Of a stretch of 5,047 nt of DNA, positions 1 to 5,047 are shown one piece after another. The DNA is from Acidobacteriaceae bacterium (GTDB taxonomy: Bacteria > Acidobacteriota > Terriglobia > Terriglobales > SbA1): NCBI GenBank assembly GCA_003156615.1, contig PMHI01000275.1, forward strand, positions 4,591-9,637. Direction: 5' to 3'. Below the pieces are notes generated by a model. It made no database searches and was not told the origin of the DNA. It saw only the letters and a program-made list of their open reading frames with translations. A program made the translations under genes and the position numbers. The stretch's first letter is position 1; every line of letters starts with the position of its first letter.

Positions 1-267
1 CGCATCAGCGCAAGCGGAGTTCCCGGTCCGGAAGGTTCCATCCAGAAAATCTTCTGGAGCGAACTAAACCAGCGATTGCAGCAGGTGGCGCAGGAATTGC
101 TTGGTCCCTACGGACAGCTAGCCGGTATCTCACCAAAGTCCGTTGACAAAGGCAGCTGGGCCTACGGGTACCTGCGCTCGCGCGGCAATACCATCGAAGC
201 CGGAACCTCGGAGATTCAACGCAACATCATCGGACACTTCGTCCTGGGTTTGCCCAGGAGCTACTGA
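1..267 (+). CDS. Acyl-CoA dehydrogenase, C-terminal part only (5' end outside window)
   Basis: The open frame runs in from base 1 and stops at TGA 265-267, giving the last 88 residues of an FAD-dependent acyl-CoA dehydrogenase (alpha,beta-dehydrogenation of an acyl-CoA, cytoplasmic). Family signs are the C-terminal helical domain (about residues 15-35, KIFWSELNQRLQQVAQELLG) and the closing motif at residues 61-75, RGNTIEAGTSEIQRN, typical of the CoA/FAD-contacting end of the family. In medium-chain acyl-CoA dehydrogenase the catalytic Glu (E376) directly precedes the Gly-Thr of this motif; here that place is Ala67 and a Glu (E66) sits one residue earlier. A second ACAD gene starts 9 nt downstream in the same frame, so the two probably form an operonic pair and perhaps a hetero-oligomer. 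ACAD membership is certain; the substrate is not. About three quarters of the protein is missing from the window, so the first internal ATG (base 76) is not its real start. Confidence 0.93.
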   Translation, partial: RISASGVPGPEGSIQKIFWSELNQRLQQVAQELLGPYGQLAGISPKSVDKGSWAYGYLRSRGNTIEAGTSEIQRNIIGHFVLGLPRSY

Positions 268-276
268 GCACGGATT

Positions 277-1395
277 ATGCAATTCGGATTGAACGAGAGC
301 CAGAAGATTCTCAAGGACAACGCGCGCCAGTTCTTTGCCGGGGAATGTCCCATGGCGCATGTGCGGCACTTGGCCGAAAGTAAACAGCCCTACGATGCTG
401 CCCTTTGGTCGAAGATGGCCGCCCAGGGCTTCATGGGCATCATTTTTCCCGAGAAATACGAAGGACTCGGTCTCGGCAAGGTGGAACTCATTCTTCTGAT
501 GGAGGAGGCCGGTCGCGCCCTGCTTCCAGGTCCCTTCTGGTCGACCGTCGCACTGGCTGGCGCGGTAATCGACGCCGTCGCTAGCGATGCGCAGAAGACG
601 AGATATCTCACCCCCATTTGTCGGGGCCAGGCACTCTCCACTCTCGCCCTGCTCGAAACCGGAGCCACCTGGGACTTGGCCGACGCAAAGCTTGCTGACT
701 CGAGTGGCAATCTGACCGGCGAAAAACTTTTCGTCCTCGACGCCGATGTGGCCGACTTTATTCTCGTGGCCGCGCAGAGCGGCGTTTTTCTGGTGGAAGC
801 GCAGGCGCCCGGCTTGTTCATTACGCCGATGCCGGCTCTGGATCTCACCCGGAACTTCTACGCAGTCCAGTTCAAGGACACTCCTGCGGAGAAGCTGGGG
901 GAGGGAACTAATCTCGCCCGCGCCCTCGATATCGCCACCGCAGCCCTGGTTGCCGAAATGGTGGGCGGAATGCAGCGCGTGCTGGACCTGACCGTGGACT
1001 ACGCGAAAATGCGGAAGCAGTTCGGAAAGCCGATCGGCACATTTCAGGCCGTTCAACACCAGTGCGCGGATATGTACCTTGAAACCGAGAGCTCGCGTTC
1101 GGCCGCCTACTATGCGGCGTGGGCCTTGGAGCATGATGCTCCCGATGCAGCCACTGCCACCTCGATCGCCAAAATGTACGCCAGCGATGCCTGCCGCGCC
1201 GTAGGGAACCGCGGCATCCAGATCCACGGCGGTAACGGTTTTGCCTGGGAGAATGACTTACACCTTTACTACCGCCGGGCGAAAGCATCCGAGACCATGT
1301 TCGGCGATGCGACGTTTCACCGCGAACGCATCGCCCGCCTCGTGATCGACCCTGTTCCAGCCCCGTGCGGCGGCGATGATCGGAGTTCACGATGA
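277..1395 (+). CDS. Acyl-CoA dehydrogenase, second member of an ACAD pair
   Basis: A complete 372-residue ACAD, close to the usual 370-400 length. Domains in order: N-terminal helical domain (about 1-115, with LNESQKILKDNARQFF and GIIFPEKYEGLGLG), middle beta domain (about 120-215), C-terminal helical domain (about 220-357). The FAD-contacting signatures are clear: RKQFGKPIGTFQAVQH at 246-261 and QIHGGNGFAWENDLHLYYRRAK at 315-336. The end reads MFGDATFHRERIA (341-353) instead of the usual YEGTSEIQR, so the MCAD E376 position is not Glu. By my alignment the alternative base position of isovaleryl-CoA and long-chain dehydrogenases (helix G) is Ala, although E227 lies nearby on that helix. This ending is typical of the divergent subunit of paired ACADs, such as those forming alpha2beta2 enzymes for steroid side chains in mycobacteria; that parallel is inference. 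The start at 277 fits the normal family N terminus. The nearest AGGAG (256-260) is 16 nt away, so initiation probably leans on coupling to the gene before. The stop overlaps the next start as ATGA. Confidence 0.95.
   Translation: MQFGLNESQKILKDNARQFFAGECPMAHVRHLAESKQPYDAALWSKMAAQGFMGIIFPEKYEGLGLGKVELILLMEEAGRALLPGPFWSTVALAGAVIDAVASDAQKTRYLTPICRGQALSTLALLETGATWDLADAKLADSSGNLTGEKLFVLDADVADFILVAAQSGVFLVEAQAPGLFITPMPALDLTRNFYAVQFKDTPAEKLGEGTNLARALDIATAALVAEMVGGMQRVLDLTVDYAKMRKQFGKPIGTFQAVQHQCADMYLETESSRSAAYYAAWALEHDAPDAATATSIAKMYASDACRAVGNRGIQIHGGNGFAWENDLHLYYRRAKASETMFGDATFHRERIARLVIDPVPAPCGGDDRSSR
1381..1391 (+). promoter_or_regulatory. Ribosome binding site for the FadB-like gene
   Basis: CGGAG at 1381-1385 lies 6 nt before ATG 1392, inside the last codons of the preceding ACAD. 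With the ATGA overlap it supports 1392 as the start and suggests translational coupling between the two genes. Confidence 0.65.
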
Positions 1396-3515
1396 GCACT
1401 CTGGTACGGCTGAGCAAAGACAACGATATCGCGATCATCACCATCGACAATCCACCGGTAAATGCCCTCAGCCCCGGAGTGCCGGAAGGAATTGCCAACG
1501 CCATCGCAGAGGTCAACGACGATCCCTCGGTGAAGGCTGCGATCCTTATCGGCGGCGGACGCACGTTTGTTGCAGGAGCTGACATCAAGGAATTCGGAAA
1601 GATGACATCTGGCAAATCGCGCGGTGCTGGCCTTCTGCCGCTCCTCCTCGGTATCGAAAACTGCAGCAAGCCCGTAGTCATGGCGATTCATGGCGCGGCT
1701 TTTGGCGGAGGGTTGGAGCTGGCGATGGCCGGTCACTATCGCGTGGCTTCAAGCGATGCGCAGGTCGGTCAGCCCGAGGTGAAGCTCGGTCTCATTCCCG
1801 GCGCGGCGGGAACGCAACGCCTTCCTCGGCTTGTCGGTGTCGCCAAGGCGCTTGAAATGTGTGCCGACGGCAAACCTGTTGCCGCGGCGGAAGCCTTCCA
1901 CCTCGGTATCATCGACCGCTTGATCGAAGGCGATTTGCTTGCCGGCGCGGTGGCCTTTGCCCGCGAAATCGCCGGAAAACCAATCCCAAAAACGCGCGAA
2001 CGCGTCGAGAAGCTGGGTACTGCCGAGCAGAACGCGGGAATCATCGCGTCTGCCCGCGAGCGTGTTCGAAAGAAGCAGCGGGGTCTGAAAGCGCCACTTG
2101 CCGCTATTGATGCGGTGGAAGCAGCAACCAAACTTTCCTTCGAGGAAGGTTGCGAGGTAGAGCGGAGACTCTTCATGGAATGTCTCTTCTCCGATCAATC
2201 GAAAGCGCTCATCCACGTCTTCTTCGGGGAGCGCGAGGTGGCAAAGATTCCCGACGTGCCGAAAGACACGGTCGTCAAGCCAATCCAAAGGGTAGCCGTG
2301 GTTGGTTCTGGGACCATGGGCGGAGGGATCGCCATGGTTTTTGCCAATGCCGGTATTCCCGTCCTGCTCAAGGAGGTCGATCAGCGCGCGCTCGACCAGG
2401 GTCTGGCCAAGATTCAAAACAACTATGCCAGCTCGGTTCAGCGCGGACGCTTCACCCAGCAGTTCGTCGACGAACGGCTTGCCCTGATCACACCCAGTCT
2501 CAGCTATGACAACTTCGCCGACGCCGATATGGTGGTGGAGGCGGTCTTCGAGGGTATGGCGCTCAAGAAGCAGGTGTTTCTGGACCTGGATCGTGCCTGC
2601 AAGCCAGGCGCTATTTTGGCGAGCAACACCTCCACATTGAGCATCGACGACATTGCCAGCGTCACCTCACGGCCCGAATTCGTCGTGGGCACCCACTTCT
2701 TCAGCCCGGCCAACATCATGCGCTTGCTCGAAATTGTGCGGGGAAAAGAGACGAGTAAGGAGGTCGTTGCCACCTGCATGCAGCTCTCGAAAAAGCTCGG
2801 CAAGATAGGCGTGCTGGTCGGAAACTGCCGGGGCTTTGTCGGAAACCGCATGTTCGGACCCTATCGCCGGGAAGCTCAGTTCCTGGTCGAAGAAGGCGCG
2901 GGGGTGGACGCGGTTGATAACGCGCTAGTCGAGTTCGGTATGGCCATGGGTCCGCTCGCCACCGGCGATCTTGCCGGACTGGATGTTGGCTGGCGGATTC
3001 GGAAGGAATATCGCCATCTGGACAAGCCCGGTGTTCGCCAGCCCATCGCTGAGGATCGTCTCTGCGAGATGGGTCGCTACGGCCAGAAGACTCTAGCCGG
3101 CTGGTACCGCTACGACGATCAGCGCCGCGCCGCACCCGACCCGGAGGTGGCCGCCCTGGTGCGGAACTGGACCGCCGAAGCTGGAATCCCCCAACGCAAG
3201 ATTCCCGCTCCCGAAATAGTCGACCGCTGCCTCTATGCTCTGGTGAACGAAGGTGCCCGCGTTCTTGAGGAGGGTTACGCGCTGCGCGCCGTCGATATCG
3301 ACGTTATTTACCTGAATGGCTATGGATTCCCCGCATATCGCGGAGGCCCCATGTGGTATGCCGACACGATAGGCCTACGAAAAGTCTATGACCGTGTGTG
3401 CGAATTCCGCGAGCAACACGGAGAACTCTGGGAGCCCGCTCCTTTGTTGAAGCGCCTCGCCGAGGCCAACCAGACATTTGCCGAGTTCAATCAGGAGCAA
3501 CGCGTTAACGGTTAA
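1392..3515 (+). CDS. FadB-like enoyl-CoA hydratase / 3-hydroxyacyl-CoA dehydrogenase fusion
   Basis: A 707-residue multifunctional beta-oxidation enzyme that should hydrate trans-2-enoyl-CoA and oxidise (S)-3-hydroxyacyl-CoA with NAD+. Residues 1 to about 190 form a crotonase domain: the oxyanion-hole segment FVAGADIKEF (59-68), GGGLELA with E109, and GQPEVKLGLIPG with E129. The 20-residue spacing matches the two catalytic Glu of rat enoyl-CoA hydratase (E144/E164) and E. coli FadB (E119/E139). A linker (about 190-295) leads to a Rossmann domain, VAVVGSGTMGGG (301-312), with acidic E328 at the end of the second strand. The dehydrogenase residues are present: S411/N412 in ASNTSTLSI, H435 in GTHFFSPA, and E447 twelve residues on, as in the human HAD His158-Glu170 pair. 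GFVGNRMF follows at 481-488. Two C-terminal dehydrogenase domains follow, with GQKTLAGWYRYD (564-575) and LNGYGFPAYRGGPMWYAD (641-658). Length is near that of E. coli FadB/FadJ (about 715-730). No adjacent FadA-type thiolase is seen, and isomerase or epimerase activity cannot be judged. I withhold fadB/fadJ because orthology is not shown. Confidence 0.95.
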   Translation: MSTLVRLSKDNDIAIITIDNPPVNALSPGVPEGIANAIAEVNDDPSVKAAILIGGGRTFVAGADIKEFGKMTSGKSRGAGLLPLLLGIENCSKPVVMAIHGAAFGGGLELAMAGHYRVASSDAQVGQPEVKLGLIPGAAGTQRLPRLVGVAKALEMCADGKPVAAAEAFHLGIIDRLIEGDLLAGAVAFAREIAGKPIPKTRERVEKLGTAEQNAGIIASARERVRKKQRGLKAPLAAIDAVEAATKLSFEEGCEVERRLFMECLFSDQSKALIHVFFGEREVAKIPDVPKDTVVKPIQRVAVVGSGTMGGGIAMVFANAGIPVLLKEVDQRALDQGLAKIQNNYASSVQRGRFTQQFVDERLALITPSLSYDNFADADMVVEAVFEGMALKKQVFLDLDRACKPGAILASNTSTLSIDDIASVTSRPEFVVGTHFFSPANIMRLLEIVRGKETSKEVVATCMQLSKKLGKIGVLVGNCRGFVGNRMFGPYRREAQFLVEEGAGVDAVDNALVEFGMAMGPLATGDLAGLDVGWRIRKEYRHLDKPGVRQPIAEDRLCEMGRYGQKTLAGWYRYDDQRRAAPDPEVAALVRNWTAEAGIPQRKIPAPEIVDRCLYALVNEGARVLEEGYALRAVDIDVIYLNGYGFPAYRGGPMWYADTIGLRKVYDRVCEFREQHGELWEPAPLLKRLAEANQTFAEFNQEQRVNG

Positions 3516-3520
3516 GGAGA
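3514..3520 (+). promoter_or_regulatory. Strong Shine-Dalgarno sequence in the intergenic gap
   Basis: AAGGAGA starts on the last two bases of the FadB-like stop codon and lies 3-4 nt before ATG 3524. It is the best Shine-Dalgarno match at any gene boundary in the window, yet it is about 77 nt from the probable phosphatase start at 3597. It fits the small ORF at 3524-3574 rather than the phosphatase gene. Confidence 0.5.
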
Positions 3521-3523
3521 GTT

Positions 3524-3574
3524 ATGGGCTCGTCACTCTGTGCGTGGGCGGCCAAGGGGCGGCGGGCTTGTTGA
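3524..3574 (+). CDS. Possible 16-codon small or leader ORF
   Basis: ATG 3524 follows a strong Shine-Dalgarno sequence and reads MGSSLCAWAAKGRRAC before TGA 3572-3574, 22 nt upstream of the phosphatase ATG at 3597. The peptide resembles nothing I recognise. It could be a translated leader that brings ribosomes to the weakly signposted phosphatase start, or simply chance. It is in a different frame from the phosphatase, and that protein already has a normal family N terminus, so a frameshifted 5' extension is unlikely. Low confidence. Confidence 0.25.
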   Translation: MGSSLCAWAAKGRRAC

Positions 3575-3596
3575 GCGGACTGGCTGGGTTGGAATT

Positions 3597-4316
3597 ATGA
3601 GCCGCATCATTCTAGTCCGTCATGCTCAGGCGTCATTTCTGGAGCCGAACTACGACAAACTCTGTTCCACTGGCGAAGTGCAAGCCCGCCTGCTCGGAGA
3701 GTACTGGGCCCGCCACGGAGTGCTGTTCCGTCGCGCCGGGTCGGGCCCTCGTGTGCGACAGGTCGAAACCGCGCGCCTGGTCGAGGAAGCCTATCGGAGC
3801 CTTGGGCGGGATTTTCCCGCATTGGCGGTGATGAACGAGTTCGACGAATATCCAGCGGAAGCGGTTCTGAAGCTAGGTCTGCCACAGATGCTCGAGAGAT
3901 CTCAGGCAATCCGCCATCTTCACCACGCGTTTGAGCACGCCCAGGACACTGACGAACGAAAAAGAAGCTTCCAACAAATGTTCGAGGCGGTTATCGGCAT
4001 GTGGGTGAGGGGTGAGTTAGTGATCGACGATGTGGAATCCTGGCAAGACTTTTGTGCGCGCGTCGATCGGGGAATTGCGGCCATTGTGAACGAGGCCACG
4101 TCCGCCGGCGATTGGGTAGTTTTTAGTTCCGGAGGTCCGATTGGCGTTGCCATGCGGCGGGCCTTGCACTTGTCGCATGCGGACACTCTGCAATTGACCT
4201 GGATGTCGCGCAATGCCTCGTTCACCGAGTTTTTAAGTTCGGGGGACCGTTTCACGCTCAGCACGTTCAACGCGCACCCTCATCTCGAAGACGACTCCTT
4301 GCTCACGTATCGATAG
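3597..4316 (+). CDS. Histidine phosphatase superfamily (phosphoglycerate mutase-like) protein
   Basis: A 239-residue protein of the histidine phosphatase superfamily, which transfers a phosphoryl group to an active-site His and usually then hydrolyses it. The N terminus SRIILVRHAQASF carries the RH motif (R8, H9 the nucleophile). R54 in RVRQVETAR matches the second phosphate-binding Arg, and E81 in MNEFDEYP is a candidate general acid. The second conserved His, normally in a VSHGG-type motif late in the domain, is Ser here (VVFSSGGPI, S178), although the rest of the motif is intact. Activity may be altered, or the protein may belong to a subfamily where Ser is normal. The long helical insert (about 85-160) has no signature I can name. 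ATG 3597 is preferred because it gives the standard N terminus; GTG 3540 would add 19 residues rich in Gly and Arg. The Shine-Dalgarno at 3597 is weak (GGA at 3591-3593). The neighbouring phosphotransferase suggests a role with a phosphorylated metabolite or CoA ester; the substrate is unknown. Confidence 0.88.
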   Translation: MSRIILVRHAQASFLEPNYDKLCSTGEVQARLLGEYWARHGVLFRRAGSGPRVRQVETARLVEEAYRSLGRDFPALAVMNEFDEYPAEAVLKLGLPQMLERSQAIRHLHHAFEHAQDTDERKRSFQQMFEAVIGMWVRGELVIDDVESWQDFCARVDRGIAAIVNEATSAGDWVVFSSGGPIGVAMRRALHLSHADTLQLTWMSRNASFTEFLSSGDRFTLSTFNAHPHLEDDSLLTYR

Positions 4317-4362
4317 GAAGCTTCACAAGTTCGGAAAGACAAAGACAGAACCGTTCGAAACT

Positions 4363-5047
4363 ATGCTTGCCCATTGTGATCACGCGGTCGCCGTCAGAGC
4401 TGGGGAAGAACTTGATCGGGGTCGGCTGAGCGCGTACCTCGCTAGCCATTTCGCCGGTCCCGGCCCCGTTACGGTCGAGCAATTCCCTTCAGGTCATTCG
4501 AATCTGACCTATCGCGTCACGTGGGGTGTTCGTGAATTGGTGCTGCGCCGGCCGCCTTTCGGCAGCCAGGTCAAGTCTGCTCATGACATGGGCCGCGAAT
4601 ATCGCGTGCTCTCCAAGTTGCACGAAGCCTATAAAGTTGCGCCCAAGGTGATCCTCTATTGTGAGGATCTTGCCGTGCTCGACGCCCCGTTCTACCTCAT
4701 GGAACCGATTCGAGGCATCATTCTGCGCAGACAACTGCCGCCCGCCCTGCTGCTGTCGCCCGCCGTGGCACGCCAGCTCAGCGAAGCTTTCCTCGACAAC
4801 CTCGTGTGTTTGCATGGCCTCGATTACGACAAGATCGGCCTCGGCGATTTGGGTAAGCCGCAGGGCTACCTCGAACGCCAGGTGAAGAGATGGATCGAGC
4901 GCTATCACAATTCAGCAACTCACGACCTGTCTGAAGTCGCTCGCATTTCCAACTGGCTCACACATCACATTCCAGCATCGAGCCAAGCGACCCTCATTCA
5001 CAACGACTACAAATACGACAACGTCGTGCTCGACTCGAATGACATTA
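4363..5047 (+). CDS. APH-fold phosphotransferase, ACAD10/ACAD11/LvaA-like (3' end outside window)
   Basis: The first 228 residues of an aminoglycoside-phosphotransferase-fold kinase, open to the window end. Visible parts: the nucleotide-binding loop region FPSGHSNLTYRV (41-52), strand ELVLRRPP (58-65), a helix with conserved Glu MGREYRVLSKLH (76-87), hinge region APFYLMEPIRG (108-118), and the catalytic loop HNDYKYDN (213-220) with D215 as likely base and N220 as metal ligand. The FPSGHSNLTY, LRRPPFG and REYRVLSKL segments resemble the kinase domain of human ACAD10/ACAD11 and bacterial LvaA more than antibiotic kinases. Relatives of that type phosphorylate 4-hydroxyacyl-CoAs so that an ACAD can eliminate phosphate. 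The ACADs two and three genes upstream fit such a link, but the substrate here is inferred. ATG 4363 lies 46 nt after the phosphatase stop; no in-frame alternative start was found between them and no clear Shine-Dalgarno is seen. The metal-binding DxD motif and the C-terminal lobe lie beyond the window. Confidence 0.92.
   Translation, partial: MLAHCDHAVAVRAGEELDRGRLSAYLASHFAGPGPVTVEQFPSGHSNLTYRVTWGVRELVLRRPPFGSQVKSAHDMGREYRVLSKLHEAYKVAPKVILYCEDLAVLDAPFYLMEPIRGIILRRQLPPALLLSPAVARQLSEAFLDNLVCLHGLDYDKIGLGDLGKPQGYLERQVKRWIERYHNSATHDLSEVARISNWLTHHIPASSQATLIHNDYKYDNVVLDSNDI

Noticed and set aside
262..279. The two ACAD genes share a frame and are separated by one TGA, so readthrough would fuse them
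   Set aside because: The second gene has its own ATG at a normal family N terminus, and nothing around the TGA indicates recoding. Shared frame happens by chance one time in three.
130..1227. Long antisense ORF (365 codons, minus strand) opposite both ACAD genes
   Set aside because: It is in exact codon register with the two sense ACAD genes and is open because TTA, CTA and TCA codons are rare in them. Its translation shows no recognisable domain, and the sense genes are unambiguous.
908..1681. Antisense ORF (257 codons, minus strand) across the ACAD / FadB-like junction
   Set aside because: The product is rich in Arg, Ser and Pro, as expected for a shadow frame in GC-rich DNA, and lies wholly inside two well-supported genes.
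1749..2417. Antisense ORF (222 codons, minus strand) inside the FadB-like gene
   Set aside because: Shadow of the strongly supported sense gene; no domain or motif recognised.
3540..3596. GTG 3540 as start of the phosphatase gene (19 more residues)
   Set aside because: The extra residues are Gly/Arg-rich and unlike the family; ATG 3597 gives the standard N terminus with the RH motif at residues 8-9.
3571..3598. Promoter-like TTGAGC, 16-nt spacer, AATTAT
   Set aside because: The match is weak, and transcription would begin inside the phosphatase coding sequence, after its ATG.
4317..4362. Short palindromes GAAGCTTC and TTCGAA in the phosphatase-kinase gap as terminator or operator
   Set aside because: They are too short, without a stem-loop plus T-run or a repeated pair of half-sites; such palindromes are expected by chance.
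4363..5047. Reading the kinase as an antibiotic (aminoglycoside) resistance gene
   Set aside because: The FPSGHSNLTY, LRRPPFG and REYRVLSKL segments and the acyl-CoA gene neighbours match the ACAD10/11-like branch of the fold, not aminoglycoside kinases.
1..5047. Naming the cluster a levulinate (lva) operon
   Set aside because: Only the kinase and ACAD families are shared; no LvaB, ligase or LvaD-like gene is visible, and the ACAD pair and FadB-like fusion differ from that operon's make-up.

Overview
The window is a compact, single-strand (+) catabolic gene cluster from a moderately GC-rich bacterium. Nothing in it fixes the phylum. Paired acyl-CoA dehydrogenase genes next to a FadB-like enzyme and an ACAD10/11-type phosphotransferase are common in soil Proteobacteria, Actinobacteria and Acidobacteria, and I would not choose further from this sequence alone. 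No rRNA, tRNA, CRISPR array, insertion sequence or other sign of a mobile element was seen.

Layout: (1) 1-267, the C-terminal end of an acyl-CoA dehydrogenase (ACAD) whose start lies upstream of the window; (2) 277-1395, a complete second, divergent ACAD starting 9 nt after the first; (3) 1392-3515, a FadB-like fusion of enoyl-CoA hydratase and 3-hydroxyacyl-CoA dehydrogenase, overlapping the second ACAD by ATGA; (4) 3516-3596, the longest gap (81 nt), holding a strong Shine-Dalgarno sequence and a possible 16-codon ORF; (5) 3597-4316, a histidine-phosphatase-superfamily protein whose second catalytic histidine appears to be serine; (6) 4363-5047, the N-terminal 228 residues of an APH-fold phosphotransferase of the ACAD10/ACAD11/LvaA type, cut by the window end. 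Spacing and shared orientation suggest one operon with its promoter upstream of base 1.

How the genes may work together: the ACAD pair would oxidise an acyl-CoA to the enoyl-CoA, and the FadB-like enzyme would hydrate it and oxidise the 3-hydroxyacyl-CoA to the 3-ketoacyl-CoA. No thiolase or acyl-CoA ligase is visible here. The phosphotransferase is related to enzymes known to phosphorylate 4-hydroxyacyl-CoAs so that an ACAD partner can remove the hydroxyl group (bacterial levulinate pathway, human ACAD10/11). The most interesting reading is therefore a beta-oxidation module with an attached phosphorylation step, and a phosphatase-like protein of unknown role between the two. The substrate is not known; the paired ACADs suggest something bulky or branched, but that is inference.
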